Source of the DNA: Dyella sp. GSA-30
GTDB lineage: Bacteria > Pseudomonadota > Gammaproteobacteria > Xanthomonadales > Rhodanobacteraceae
NCBI RefSeq assembly: GCF_027924605.1
Contig: NZ_AP027042.1
Coordinates: 2,023,524-2,087,523, forward strand
Reading direction: 5' to 3'
DNA: 64,000 nt
Position numbers and translations under genes: made by a program. Position 1 is the stretch's first letter. The number at the start of each line of letters is the position of its first letter. The notes under the pieces were generated by a model, which worked only from the letters and a program-made list of their open reading frames with translations, was not told the origin of the DNA and made no database searches. This document shows, piece by piece, positions 1-9,176 of this stretch.

Positions 1-597
1 CAATTGATCATGGTCAAGGATCTGCAGCGCCAGGTCGAAGATCTGAATGTGCGTTCGCCTGTCGACGGCCAGGTCGGTCAGTTGTTTATCGCCGAGCGCG
101 CCACGGTCGCCAAGGACGCGCAGCTGCTCAGCGTGATCGACCTGTCCGCCCTGGAAGTCGAGATGAAAGTGCCGGAAAGCTTCGCCCGCGATCTGGGCAT
201 CGGCATGGGCGGCGAGATCACCGGTAACGGCAATACCTGGAAGGGCCTGGTCAGCGCCATCTCGCCGGAAGTCGTCAACGGCGAAGTCGCCGCACGTCTT
301 CGCTTCGAAGGCGAGACGCCCAAGCAGCTGCGCCAGAACCAGCGCCTGTCAGTACGCGTGCTGCTGGACAAGCGCGACAACGTCATGACGGTGCAGCGCG
401 GCTCGTTCGTCGACGAATCGGGCGGCAGCTATGCCTATCTGGTGCACGACGGCATTGCCGAGAAGAAGCCGATCCGCGTCGGCGCCAGCAGCATCGACAA
501 GGTCGAGATTCTCGACGGGCTCAAAGAAGGCGATCGCATCGTGATCTCCGGTACCGACAACTTCAAGAATGCGGCACGCGTCGCCATCAGCCGCTAA
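1..597 (+). CDS. Periplasmic adaptor (HlyD/MacA-type membrane fusion protein), 3' part
   Basis: The reading frame is open to the left edge, so only the last ~198 residues are present. The visible part starts in the coiled-coil/lipoyl region (VRSPVDGQVGQL is the usual second lipoyl half-motif), continues through a beta-barrel domain (VEMKVPESFARDLGIG) and ends in a membrane-proximal domain (GLKEGDRIVISG). Proteins of this family bridge an inner-membrane pump to an outer-membrane channel in the periplasm. It lies 25 nt before the ABC ATPase gene in the same direction, so it is the adaptor of the transporter that follows. Family is clear; substrate is not. The operon promoter must lie left of the window. 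Confidence 0.88.
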   Translation, partial: QLIMVKDLQRQVEDLNVRSPVDGQVGQLFIAERATVAKDAQLLSVIDLSALEVEMKVPESFARDLGIGMGGEITGNGNTWKGLVSAISPEVVNGEVAARLRFEGETPKQLRQNQRLSVRVLLDKRDNVMTVQRGSFVDESGGSYAYLVHDGIAEKKPIRVGASSIDKVEILDGLKEGDRIVISGTDNFKNAARVAISR

Positions 598-622
598 ACC
601 ACCACCGAAGGACGAAAAAACC

Positions 623-1339
623 ATGCTGAAGATGACTCACCTGTCCAAGGTCTATCGCACCGAAGTGGTGGAGACCTATGCGCTGCGCGATTTCAATATC
701 AACGTGACCGAAGGCGAGTTCGTTGCCGTGACCGGCCCATCCGGTTCGGGCAAGACCACCTTCCTCACCATCGCGGGCCTGCTGGAAACCTTCACCGGCG
801 GCGAGTATCACCTGGACGGCGTCGAAGTGAGCCGGCTGGACGACAACGCACGCTCGAAGATCCGCAACGAAAAGATCGGCTTCATTTTTCAGGCCTTCAA
901 CCTGATCCCCGATCTGAACGTGTTCGACAACGTCGAAGTGCCACTGCGCTATCGCGGCATGAAGGCGGCCGAGCGCAAGCAGCGCATCATGGATGCACTG
1001 GAGCGCGTCGGCCTGGCCTCGCGCGCCAAACACTATCCGGCCGAACTCTCCGGCGGCCAGCAGCAGCGTGTCGCTATCGCGCGTGCACTGGCCGGTTCGC
1101 CGCGCCTGCTGCTCGCCGACGAACCGACCGGCAACCTCGATACGCAGATGGCGCGTGGCGTGATGGAACTGCTCGAAGAGATCCATCGCGAGGGTGCCAC
1201 CATCGTGATGGTGACGCACGATCCCGAACTGGCTGCGCGCGCACAGCGCAACGTACACATCATCGATGGCCAGGTGGTGGATCTCGCCGAGGATCCGCGC
1301 TTCCACGCGCAGGTTCACGCGGCGCGCTCGCCAGCCTGA
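623..1339 (+). CDS. ABC transporter ATP-binding protein, MacB/LolD type
   Basis: A 238-residue cytoplasmic ATPase that powers the permeases downstream. Walker A GPSGSGKT is at 38-45, Q-loop Gln90, signature LSGGQ at 142-146, Walker B LLLADE at 162-167 and switch His199, so it should be fully active. The ADEPTGNLD sequence is typical of the LolD/MacB/FtsE group that pairs with FtsX-fold permeases. The ATG at 623 is chosen because GAAGGA lies about ten bases upstream and the family N-terminus begins there; the frame extends further upstream but that would overlap the adaptor gene. It is the only ATPase gene for the twelve permease genes in this window. Confidence 0.95.
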   Translation: MLKMTHLSKVYRTEVVETYALRDFNINVTEGEFVAVTGPSGSGKTTFLTIAGLLETFTGGEYHLDGVEVSRLDDNARSKIRNEKIGFIFQAFNLIPDLNVFDNVEVPLRYRGMKAAERKQRIMDALERVGLASRAKHYPAELSGGQQQRVAIARALAGSPRLLLADEPTGNLDTQMARGVMELLEEIHREGATIVMVTHDPELAARAQRNVHIIDGQVVDLAEDPRFHAQVHAARSPA

Positions 1340-1420
1340 ACGTAACGCTGAATCGGCATGGATGCCGGATGCGCCTCCCGCCACGCGGGAGGTTGTCGCC
1401 ACCTCATCGAGCCATTGCCG

Positions 1421-2728
1421 ATGTTCGCTTATTATTTTCAATTGGGTGTGCGCAGTCTCCGCCGCAATCCCGTGCTGACGGCCTTGATGATCATGGCGAT
1501 CGGCTTCGGTGTGGCGGCATCGATGACGACTTACTCGGTCTTTCGCGCCACGTCGAACAATCCGATTCCGCAGAGATCCTCGGTGCTGTTCGCGCCGCAG
1601 ATCGATAACTGGGGGCCGGAAGATAACGACAAGGGCGAGCCGCCTTCGGCGATGACCTATACCGATGCGATGGCGCTCATGCGTGCGCACAAGGCGCAGC
1701 GGCAGACGGCGCTGTATCCGATCGCCATTTCGGTTGTGCCCGATGACGCGAACATGCTGCCGATCATGGAAAACTCGTACGCGTGGTATGGCGACGCCTT
1801 TAGCATGTTCGATGTGCCGTTCCTCTATGGCAGTGGCTGGACCTCGGCCGAAGACGATGCGCATGCCGCCGTCACGGTGATCAGCCGCGCCCTCAACGAG
1901 AAACTGTTCCATGGCGCCAACAGCGTGGGCCGTGCGCTCAATATCGATGGTCACAGCTACCGCATCACCGGTGTGATCGATACCTGGAACCCGCAGCCGC
2001 TGTTCTTCGATCCGGTCAATACCTCGGGTTTCGACGATCCGACCCAGGTCTTCATTCCGTTCACTCGCGCAATAGATCTCAAGCTCCCCACCGCCGGCAA
2101 CAACAACTGCAATAAGGATGCGGGCGACGGATACGAGGCCTGGCTGCGTTCGGAGTGCATCTGGATTCAGTACTGGGCGGAACTTCCCCAGAGCACGGCG
2201 GTTGCCAGCTACAAGGATTTCCTGGCCGGCTATGCCGCGGAGCAACAGCGGGCCGGGCGTTTTCGCTGGGCACCGAATGTTCGTTTGAACGACGTCATGA
2301 AGTGGATGGATGTGCAGAAAGTCGTCCCGCCGGAGTCGAAGATTTCCCTGCTCGTGTCCCTGGGTTTCCTGCTGATCTGTCTGGTCAATACGGTCGGTCT
2401 GCTGCTGGCCAAGTTCATGAAGCGGTCGTCGGAGATTGGCGTGCGGCGTGCACTCGGTGCCTCGCGACGCGAAATCTACGCGCAATTCCTGATCGAGTCG
2501 GCGACCGTGGGCCTGGCTGGCGGCTTGCTTGGCTTGATCCTGACTGGCGTGGGCATGCTCGGTATCGGCCTGGTGTTCGAGCCGCAGATTGCGCGCCTGG
2601 CACACCTGGATGTGAAGTTGATCGCGCTTACGTTGCTGGTGGCGATCATGGCGACCGTGATGGCAGCGTTCTATCCGACCTGGCGTGCCGCGCAAGTGCA
2701 GCCGGCCTGGCAGCTGAAATCCAACTGA
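1421..2728 (+). CDS. FtsX/MacB-type ABC permease A1 (first gene of pair 1)
   Basis: 435 residues with one N-terminal transmembrane helix (about 18-42), a periplasmic MacB-like core of about 260 residues, and three C-terminal helices (about 312-334, 360-388, 402-424). Between the last three helices lies EIGVRRALGASRREIY, the cytoplasmic loop expected to contact the ATPase in FtsX-fold permeases. Two cysteines, C230 and C246, in the periplasmic core recur in A2-A5 and may form a disulfide. No strong ribosome-binding site precedes the ATG; the start is set by alignment with the other A genes, which all begin M(F/L)xYY. The 81-nt gap after the ATPase gene is the widest in the array. A lone full-length MacB would carry its own ATPase domain; this does not. 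Confidence 0.9.
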   Translation: MFAYYFQLGVRSLRRNPVLTALMIMAIGFGVAASMTTYSVFRATSNNPIPQRSSVLFAPQIDNWGPEDNDKGEPPSAMTYTDAMALMRAHKAQRQTALYPIAISVVPDDANMLPIMENSYAWYGDAFSMFDVPFLYGSGWTSAEDDAHAAVTVISRALNEKLFHGANSVGRALNIDGHSYRITGVIDTWNPQPLFFDPVNTSGFDDPTQVFIPFTRAIDLKLPTAGNNNCNKDAGDGYEAWLRSECIWIQYWAELPQSTAVASYKDFLAGYAAEQQRAGRFRWAPNVRLNDVMKWMDVQKVVPPESKISLLVSLGFLLICLVNTVGLLLAKFMKRSSEIGVRRALGASRREIYAQFLIESATVGLAGGLLGLILTGVGMLGIGLVFEPQIARLAHLDVKLIALTLLVAIMATVMAAFYPTWRAAQVQPAWQLKSN

Positions 2729-2738
2729 GGGGACGACC

Positions 2739-3971
2739 ATGCTGCAGATCAAGCCCATACTCGTCGCCCTGAAGCGACACAAAGCCGGCACCATCCTGAT
2801 CGCGCTGCAGATTGCGCTGACGCTGGCGATCGTGTGCAACGCGTTGTTCATCATCCAGCAGCGCGTTACGCGTCTGCAGCGCCCCACGGGGCTGCAGGAG
2901 AGCGATCTGCTGACCATTCAGAGTCGCTTTGTCGGTGTCGCCGATGACGGTGTTGCGCCGCTGATTCGCTCCGACGTGTTGGCGTTGCGCCAGGTGACAG
3001 GGGTCGAAGATGCTTACGCGACCAATTCGTATCCGCTGCGCGGCGGTGGCTGGTCGACTGGTGCCCGGTTGAACCCGGATGCGAAAAAGCCGACAGCGCA
3101 GACCACGCAGTATTTCGTCGACGAGCATGCGCTGGCGACCATGGGTGCCAAGCTGATTGCGGGGCGCAACTTCAACGCGGGCGAAATCGTCGTTGCCGAT
3201 CCCAAGTCGCTGAAGACGCCGCCGCAGGCCATCGTCACCAAAGCGCTGGCGGAAAAGCTCTATCCAAAGGAATCCGCACTGGGCAAGCCATTCTACCTGG
3301 GTGACGACAAGACGCCAGCCACGATTATCGGCATCGTCGAACGGCTCCAGGTACCGTGGTCGGGGACCTGGACGGACAACTTCAACGACAACGCCGTGCT
3401 GCTACCGGTCCAGCTGACCAGCAATTTCACCGTCTACCTGATTCGCGCCAAACCAGGTCAGCTGGCCGACATCACCAAGTCGGTGCCAGCGGCATTGTTC
3501 AAGAACAACCGCATGCGTGTGATCACCGGCGAGCGCGGCATTCGCACGTTCGCCACGGTACGCGAGCAGGCCTATAAGAGCGACCGAGGCATGGCAATTC
3601 TGATGGGCGTGGTCTGCCTGGTACTGCTCGCCATCACGGCGGCAGGCATCGTCGGCCTGACCAGTTTCTGGGTCGGTCAACGGCGCAAGCAGATCGGCGT
3701 GCGCCGCGCGTTGGGTGCGACCAAGCGCGACATTCTCAGTTACTTCCTCACCGAGAATTTGCTTATCGGCATCGTCGGCGTGGTGATTGGTGCGGGGCTT
3801 GCCATTGGCATGAACCTCTGGCTGGTAAGCCACTTCGAGATGGCGCGGCTTTCACTGGTGTATGTGCTGGCGGGTGTCGTGTTGCTGCTGCTGTTGGGGC
3901 AGGGCGCGGTGCTGGCACCGGCGATGCGTGCCTCGCGCGTGTCGCCGATCGAAGCTACGCGGTCGGTCTGA
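2739..3971 (+). CDS. FtsX/MacB-type ABC permease B1 (second gene of pair 1)
   Basis: 410 residues with the same one-plus-three helix plan as A1 but a different sequence class: N-terminus MLQIKPILVALKRHKAG, helix at about 20-40, a shorter periplasmic core, then GLTSFWVGQRRKQIGVRR before the last two helices. The product most likely pairs with A1 to form a heterodimer, because A and B genes alternate strictly through the locus. Start is supported by GAGGGG six bases upstream; it follows the A1 stop by 10 nt. The core contains no Cys pair like that of the A proteins. Confidence 0.9.
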   Translation: MLQIKPILVALKRHKAGTILIALQIALTLAIVCNALFIIQQRVTRLQRPTGLQESDLLTIQSRFVGVADDGVAPLIRSDVLALRQVTGVEDAYATNSYPLRGGGWSTGARLNPDAKKPTAQTTQYFVDEHALATMGAKLIAGRNFNAGEIVVADPKSLKTPPQAIVTKALAEKLYPKESALGKPFYLGDDKTPATIIGIVERLQVPWSGTWTDNFNDNAVLLPVQLTSNFTVYLIRAKPGQLADITKSVPAALFKNNRMRVITGERGIRTFATVREQAYKSDRGMAILMGVVCLVLLAITAAGIVGLTSFWVGQRRKQIGVRRALGATKRDILSYFLTENLLIGIVGVVIGAGLAIGMNLWLVSHFEMARLSLVYVLAGVVLLLLLGQGAVLAPAMRASRVSPIEATRSV

Positions 3972-3993
3972 CGGTCATCCATCGGGAGCAATG

Positions 3994-5307
3994 ATGTTCA
4001 GCTACTACGTCCAATTGGGTGTGCGAAGCTTGAAGCGCAATCCGTGGTTGACGGCGCTGATGGTCATGGCGATCGGCTTTGGCGTCGCTGCGTCGATGAT
4101 TACCTATTCGGTATTCCGCGCGGTCTCGGGCAATCCCATTCCGGAAAAGTCGGAGCGACTGTTCATACCGCAGATCGACAGTTGGGGACCGAAGTACAAC
4201 CTGCTGGGCAACGAGCCGCCTTACGCGCTGAACTATGTCGATGCCATGGCGATGATGCGTACCCACAAGGCGAAGCATCAGACCATGCTGTATCCGATCG
4301 GGTTGTCGGCACTGCCCCGTGGCGGTCAGTCCATACCGTTCACCGTGGAAGGCTTTACGGTGCAGAGCGATTTCTTTGCGATGTTCGATGTGCCTTTCCA
4401 ATACGGCGGCGCGTGGCCGACCTCGGATGACGACCAGCGTGCGGCCGTTGTGGTGATCAGCCGAAAACTCAACGACAAGTTGTTCGGCGGAGAAAACAGC
4501 CTGGGCCGCGAGATCACGCTGAGCGGGCACAATTACCGTGTGGTCGGGATCACCGAAAACTGGAATCCCAAGCCGCGCTTCTTCGCTGTCTGGGGTGGCT
4601 CGAGCTTCGGCAATCCGTCGGATATCTACATCCCCATCAGTCGCGCCATGGATCTGAGAATCGATACGGCAGGTAACAACAGTTGCCGCGGCCGCATCGA
4701 TTACAGCGATTGGGATGGATGGTTGCAGAGCAATTGTGTGTGGGTAACTCCCTGGGTTCAGCTCGACAGTGCGGCAGAGGTTGCGCAGTACCGGCAGTTC
4801 CTCGAAGGCTATGCCGCCGATCAGCAGCGTGCCGGACGCTACGGCTGGGCACCTAATGTGCGTCTGCGCAACGTCATGGAGTGGCTCGATTACATGCAGG
4901 TAGTGCCCAAGGAAAGCAGCATCTCGCTGCTGGTGGCACTGGGTTTCTTCGCGATCTGCCTGATCAATACGATCGGTCTGCTGCTGGCCAAGTTCCTGCG
5001 TCGTGCCGGTGAAATCGGTGTGCGCCGTGCGCTCGGGGCATCGCGCAGGGAGATCTATGTGCAGTATCTGATCGAGGCTGGTGCGGTGGGTCTGGCCGGT
5101 GGTGTGCTCGGACTGCTGCTGACGGCCTTGGGTATCTCCGGTGTCGGTCTGCTGTTCCAGCCACAGATCGCACGCCTTGCACATCTGGATTTCACCCTGG
5201 TGGGTCTGACTTTGCTGGTGTCCATCTTTGCCACCATGGTCGCCGCGCTGTATCCCACCTGGCGCGCCGCTCAGGTGCAGCCGGCGTGGCAGCTCAAATC
5301 CAATTGA
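3994..5307 (+). CDS. FtsX/MacB-type ABC permease A2 (pair 2)
   Basis: 437 residues, very close to A1 and A3 in the N-terminal 60 residues and in the C-terminal membrane part; the periplasmic middle differs most. C231 and C248 match the A1 cysteines. Two ATG codons stand in tandem (3991 and 3994); the second is chosen because GGGAG ends five bases before it and it gives the M-F-S-Y-Y start shared by the family. The 22-nt junction with B1 is nearly the same as the B2-A3 junction, which points to recent duplication of the whole A+B unit. Confidence 0.9.
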   Translation: MFSYYVQLGVRSLKRNPWLTALMVMAIGFGVAASMITYSVFRAVSGNPIPEKSERLFIPQIDSWGPKYNLLGNEPPYALNYVDAMAMMRTHKAKHQTMLYPIGLSALPRGGQSIPFTVEGFTVQSDFFAMFDVPFQYGGAWPTSDDDQRAAVVVISRKLNDKLFGGENSLGREITLSGHNYRVVGITENWNPKPRFFAVWGGSSFGNPSDIYIPISRAMDLRIDTAGNNSCRGRIDYSDWDGWLQSNCVWVTPWVQLDSAAEVAQYRQFLEGYAADQQRAGRYGWAPNVRLRNVMEWLDYMQVVPKESSISLLVALGFFAICLINTIGLLLAKFLRRAGEIGVRRALGASRREIYVQYLIEAGAVGLAGGVLGLLLTALGISGVGLLFQPQIARLAHLDFTLVGLTLLVSIFATMVAALYPTWRAAQVQPAWQLKSN

Positions 5308-5317
5308 GGTCGCAATG

Positions 5318-6544
5318 ATGCTGCAGATCAAGCCCATTCTTTCCGCATTGCGCCGCCACAAGGCCGGTGCCGTGTTGATTGCGCTGCAGACCGCGCTGAC
5401 CCTGGCGATCGTCTGCAATGCGCTATTCATTATCCAGCAGCGCGTCGCACATCTTTCCGCACCCAGCGGTATCGACGAAGCGAACCTGCTGGTGATCGAA
5501 AACAACTGGGCGAGCAAGTTGAGCAAGGACGATGCCGATGCGCAGCAGCGGGCGGACCTGATTGCGCTGCGCCAGCTTCCCGGTGTGCACAATGCCATCG
5601 CCAGCAATTCCTACCCCATGCGGGGAGGCGGCTGGGATCAGTTCATCACCTTGACGCCGGATCAGACCACGGCGATCGGCGATCCGGCGGTCTACCTCGG
5701 CGATGAACACTTTCTGGATACGCTCGGCGTCAAACTGATCGCGGGGCGCAACTTCCGTCCGGATGAAATCCACCCGATCGCCAATCGCGAAAATGTCATG
5801 CCTCCGGTGACGATCGTGACGAAGGCACTGGCGGACAAGCTGTTTCCCGATGGCTCGGCGTTGGGCAAGTCGATCTATGCGATGAGCAGCACCCCCACGG
5901 TGATCGTCGGCATCGTCGATGTATTGCAGACACAGAGCCTGGAGAACTGGCAGATGCGCAATGCCTACCAGTCGCTGATCTGGCCGATGCGCCAGGTGGG
6001 AGATGCCTATTACATCCTGCGGGCCGAGCCTGGTCAGCTCGCCGCGGTCAGGCAGGCGGCGGTCAAAGCGCTCTACGCGCAGAACCGCATGCGCATCATC
6101 AATGACGACGGTGTGCTGGATTACGCCCAGATACGCCAGCAGGCCTATGACAGCGATCATGGCATGGCGGTGCTGATGGGCATCATCTGCGTGGTGTTGC
6201 TGGCGATCACCGCAGCCGGCATCGTGGGCCTCACCAGTTTCTGGGTAGGCCAGAGGCGCAAGCAGATCGGCGTGCGGCGTGCGCTGGGAGCGACCAAGCG
6301 CGACATTCTCAGCTACTTCCTTACCGAGAACCTGCTTATCGGTATCGCTGGTGTGATGATTGGTGCGTGCCTCGCCATTGGCATGAACCTGTGGATGGTG
6401 AGTCACTTCGAGATGGCGCGCTTGTCGTTGATGTATGTGCTCGCCGGCATCGTGCTGCTGTTGTTGCTGGGGCAGGGGGCGGTGCTGGCCCCTGCGGTGC
6501 GCGCCTCGCGCGTGTCGCCGGTCGAAGCGACGCGGTCGGTCTGA
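5318..6544 (+). CDS. FtsX/MacB-type ABC permease B2 (pair 2)
   Basis: 408 residues; N-terminus MLQIKPILSALRRHKAG is close to B1 and B3, and the last ~150 residues (from SDHGMAVLMG to the end) are nearly the same as in B1. The middle periplasmic region is more divergent, so ligand-facing parts seem to change faster than the membrane frame. Tandem ATGs occur at 5315 and 5318; the second is better spaced from GAGGT and matches the family start. It starts 10 nt after A2. Confidence 0.9.
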   Translation: MLQIKPILSALRRHKAGAVLIALQTALTLAIVCNALFIIQQRVAHLSAPSGIDEANLLVIENNWASKLSKDDADAQQRADLIALRQLPGVHNAIASNSYPMRGGGWDQFITLTPDQTTAIGDPAVYLGDEHFLDTLGVKLIAGRNFRPDEIHPIANRENVMPPVTIVTKALADKLFPDGSALGKSIYAMSSTPTVIVGIVDVLQTQSLENWQMRNAYQSLIWPMRQVGDAYYILRAEPGQLAAVRQAAVKALYAQNRMRIINDDGVLDYAQIRQQAYDSDHGMAVLMGIICVVLLAITAAGIVGLTSFWVGQRRKQIGVRRALGATKRDILSYFLTENLLIGIAGVMIGACLAIGMNLWMVSHFEMARLSLMYVLAGIVLLLLLGQGAVLAPAVRASRVSPVEATRSV

Positions 6545-6566
6545 CGGCCACCCATCGGGAGCAATG

Positions 6567-7895
6567 ATGTTCGGTTATTACGTCCAACTGGGTGTGCGAA
6601 GCTTGGGGCGCAATCCGTGGTTGACGGCGCTGATGGTGATGGCGATCGGCTTCGGCGTTGCCGCGTCGATGATTACCTATTCGGTGTTTCGCGCAGTCTC
6701 GGGCAACCCCATTCCGGAAAAGTCCGAGCGCCTGCATGTGCCGCAGCTGGACAATTGGGGGCCGCAGCATGCGCGTTCCCTGGGCGAACCCCCCGAAGCG
6801 TTGACGTACACGGATTCCACGGCATTGTGGAAGGCGCATCAGGCCAGGATGCAGACGATTTTCTACGAGGTCACGCTCTCGGTCATTCCCGAGCATGGCG
6901 GCGGCTCGCTGCCATTCAATGTCAGCGGCTATGCCGCGACGGGCGATTTCTTCCAGATGTTCGACGTGCCGTTTCTTTATGGCTCGGGCTGGAGTCAGGC
7001 GGACGATGAAGGGCATGCGGACGTCGCGGTCATCGGCCGCAGTCTCAACGAGCGCCTGTTCCAGGGCGCCAATAGCGTGGGTCGCGAGATCAATATGCGT
7101 GGCCATAGTTATCGCATCGTGGGTGTAACCGATCAATGGGATCCCAAGCCACGTTATTTCGACCTGTTCAGCATGTTTACCGTCAACGGCATGGGTGACG
7201 CGTCGGAAATCTACGTGCCTTTCAGCAAAGCGATCGACCTCAAGATCGACACGGGTGGGCGCAATAGCTGCGGTGGTGCGTCGAGCTTGAATGCCGGCTG
7301 GGATGGCTGGTTGCACGGCGAGTGCGTATGGATCTCGATGTGGGTGCAGCTCGATACGCCGACGGAAACGGAGAGCTATCGCGAGTACCTGCGCAACTAT
7401 GCGGCACAGATGCAGCAATCGGGTCGCTTCGCATGGGCGCCGAACATACGCTTGCGCAACGTCACCGAATGGCTCGATTACGAGAAGGTCGTCCCTCCGG
7501 AGAGCCGCATTTCCCTGATCGTTGCGTTGGGCTTTTTTGCCATCTGCCTGATCAATACGATTGGCCTGTTGCTGGCCAAGTTCATGCGACGCGCCGCGGA
7601 AATCGGCGTGCGTCGGGCGCTCGGTGCATCGCGGCGCGAGGTTTACCTGCAGTTTCTGATCGAGGCCAGCACTGTCGGTCTGGCGGGTGGTGTGCTGGGG
7701 GTATTGCTGACCACCATCGGGATGTTCGGTGTCGGCCTGATTTTCGAGCCACAGATTGCCAAGCTCGCGCATCTGGATGCCAGTCTGGTGCTACTGACCA
7801 TCGTTGTGGCGATGGCGGCCACGGTGCTCGCCGCTTTCTATCCGACCTGGAAGGCTGCGCAAGTGCAGCCGGCCTGGCAGCTGAAATCGAACTAA
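6567..7895 (+). CDS. FtsX/MacB-type ABC permease A3 (pair 3)
   Basis: 442 residues. The first 60 residues differ from A2 at only a few positions (VQLGVRSLGRNPWLTALMV). C235 and C253 are the conserved core cysteines. The C-terminus ends in QPAWQLKSN exactly as in A1 and A2, a signature of pairs 1-3. Tandem ATGs at 6564 and 6567; the second is used for the same reason as in A2. The stop is TAA whereas A1 and A2 use TGA, so this copy has drifted somewhat. Confidence 0.9.
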   Translation: MFGYYVQLGVRSLGRNPWLTALMVMAIGFGVAASMITYSVFRAVSGNPIPEKSERLHVPQLDNWGPQHARSLGEPPEALTYTDSTALWKAHQARMQTIFYEVTLSVIPEHGGGSLPFNVSGYAATGDFFQMFDVPFLYGSGWSQADDEGHADVAVIGRSLNERLFQGANSVGREINMRGHSYRIVGVTDQWDPKPRYFDLFSMFTVNGMGDASEIYVPFSKAIDLKIDTGGRNSCGGASSLNAGWDGWLHGECVWISMWVQLDTPTETESYREYLRNYAAQMQQSGRFAWAPNIRLRNVTEWLDYEKVVPPESRISLIVALGFFAICLINTIGLLLAKFMRRAAEIGVRRALGASRREVYLQFLIEASTVGLAGGVLGVLLTTIGMFGVGLIFEPQIAKLAHLDASLVLLTIVVAMAATVLAAFYPTWKAAQVQPAWQLKSN

Positions 7896-7908
7896 GGGCG
7901 ACGAGACG

Positions 7909-9144
7909 ATGCTACAGATTCGCCCCATTGTTACCGCGTTACGCCGCCACAAGGCGGGTACGGTTCTTATCGCGCTGCAGATCGCCCTGACGCTTGCCAT
8001 CGTCTGCAACGCTTTTTCGATCATTCAGCAGCGCCTGCAACATCTATCGCAGCCCACCGGCATCGACGAAGCCAATATCATCGTGGTGCAGAACGAATGG
8101 GCGCGATCGATGAGCACGCAGCAGGTCGACGCGCAGGTCAATACCGATCTGGAGGCGTTACGTCATCTCGCCGGCGTGCGCAACGCGGCGATCTCCAACG
8201 CATACCCGCTGCGCGGCAACGGCTGGGACGATCGCATCATGCTGGAGCCCGATCAGCTCAAGCCGACGACGTCCACGGCGCTGTTCTTTTCGGACGAGCG
8301 TCTGCTCGATACCTTGGGCGTACATCTGATCGCCGGCCGTAATTTTCAGCCAGGCGAAATCAAGGCCATGGATGTGCGAGACAAGCTTTCGCCGCCATCG
8401 GCGATCGTCACCCAGGCGCTTGCCAGGCATCTGTTTCCTGATGGCTCCGCCTTGGGCAAGTCGATTTATTTTGGCGATGCGCATCCGGTTGCGATCATAG
8501 GTATCGTCGACACCTTGCAGCCGCACAGCGTCGACCGCTGGGCTTCGGGCTTTGCTTCGCAAACCACCATCCTGCCGTCTCGCCTGTTGTCTGAATGGGG
8601 CAACTATTACCTCATCCGCACCGAGCCGGGGCAGATCGATGCGGTAGCCGCCAAGGTTCGCCAGACGCTGTTCGCACAAGACGTGATGCGGGTTATCAGC
8701 GACAAGGATGGTATCCAGAAATTTCCGGATATTCGTCAGGCAGCCTATGACCGCGACCGCGGTATGGCGGTGCTGATGGGTATCGTCTGCGTAGTGCTGC
8801 TGTCGATCACCGCTGCAGGCATCGTGGGCCTGACCAGTTTCTGGGTGGGGCAACGACGCAAGCAGATCGGCGTGCGCCGTGCGCTGGGTGCCACACGCGG
8901 TGACATCCTCAATTACTTCCTTACCGAGAACCTGCTTATCAGCAGCGGCGGCGCCCTGTTCGGCATCGTGCTCGCGGTAGGGCTGAATCTTTGGCTGGTA
9001 ACCCGTTTCGAAATGCAGCGGTTGTCGTTGGCTTACGTATTGATCGGCGTGGTGATGTTGCTGTTGTTGGGGCAGGGCTCGGTGTTGGCGCCGGCGATGC
9101 GTGCATCGAAAGTGCCGCCGGTCGAAGCGACGCGTTCGGTGTAG
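7909..9144 (+). CDS. FtsX/MacB-type ABC permease B3 (pair 3)
   Basis: 411 residues; start MLQIRPIVTALRRHKAG. It shares with B1 and B2 the ATP-ase-side loop VGQRRKQIGVRRALGAT and the C-terminal P(V/I)EATRSV. Its last membrane hairpin (SSGGALFGIVLAVGLNLW) is more divergent than in B1 and B2. It lies 13 nt after A3; the next gap to A4 is 32 nt, the largest inside the permease array, and marks the change from subfamily I (pairs 1-3) to subfamily II (pairs 4-6). Confidence 0.9.
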   Translation: MLQIRPIVTALRRHKAGTVLIALQIALTLAIVCNAFSIIQQRLQHLSQPTGIDEANIIVVQNEWARSMSTQQVDAQVNTDLEALRHLAGVRNAAISNAYPLRGNGWDDRIMLEPDQLKPTTSTALFFSDERLLDTLGVHLIAGRNFQPGEIKAMDVRDKLSPPSAIVTQALARHLFPDGSALGKSIYFGDAHPVAIIGIVDTLQPHSVDRWASGFASQTTILPSRLLSEWGNYYLIRTEPGQIDAVAAKVRQTLFAQDVMRVISDKDGIQKFPDIRQAAYDRDRGMAVLMGIVCVVLLSITAAGIVGLTSFWVGQRRKQIGVRRALGATRGDILNYFLTENLLISSGGALFGIVLAVGLNLWLVTRFEMQRLSLAYVLIGVVMLLLLGQGSVLAPAMRASKVPPVEATRSV

Positions 9145-9176
9145 TCATTTTTCATACGGCTTGGGGGAAGGGCAGC

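Noticed and set aside
587-2917. Long open frame (776 codons) on the minus strand across the ATPase and A1 genes
   Set aside because: It is a GC-skewed shadow of real genes; product is Arg/His/Gln-rich with no recognisable fold. Similar long shadows at 3955-5607, 5423-7772, 15525-16616, 33846-36914 and 41028-43502 were rejected for the same reason.
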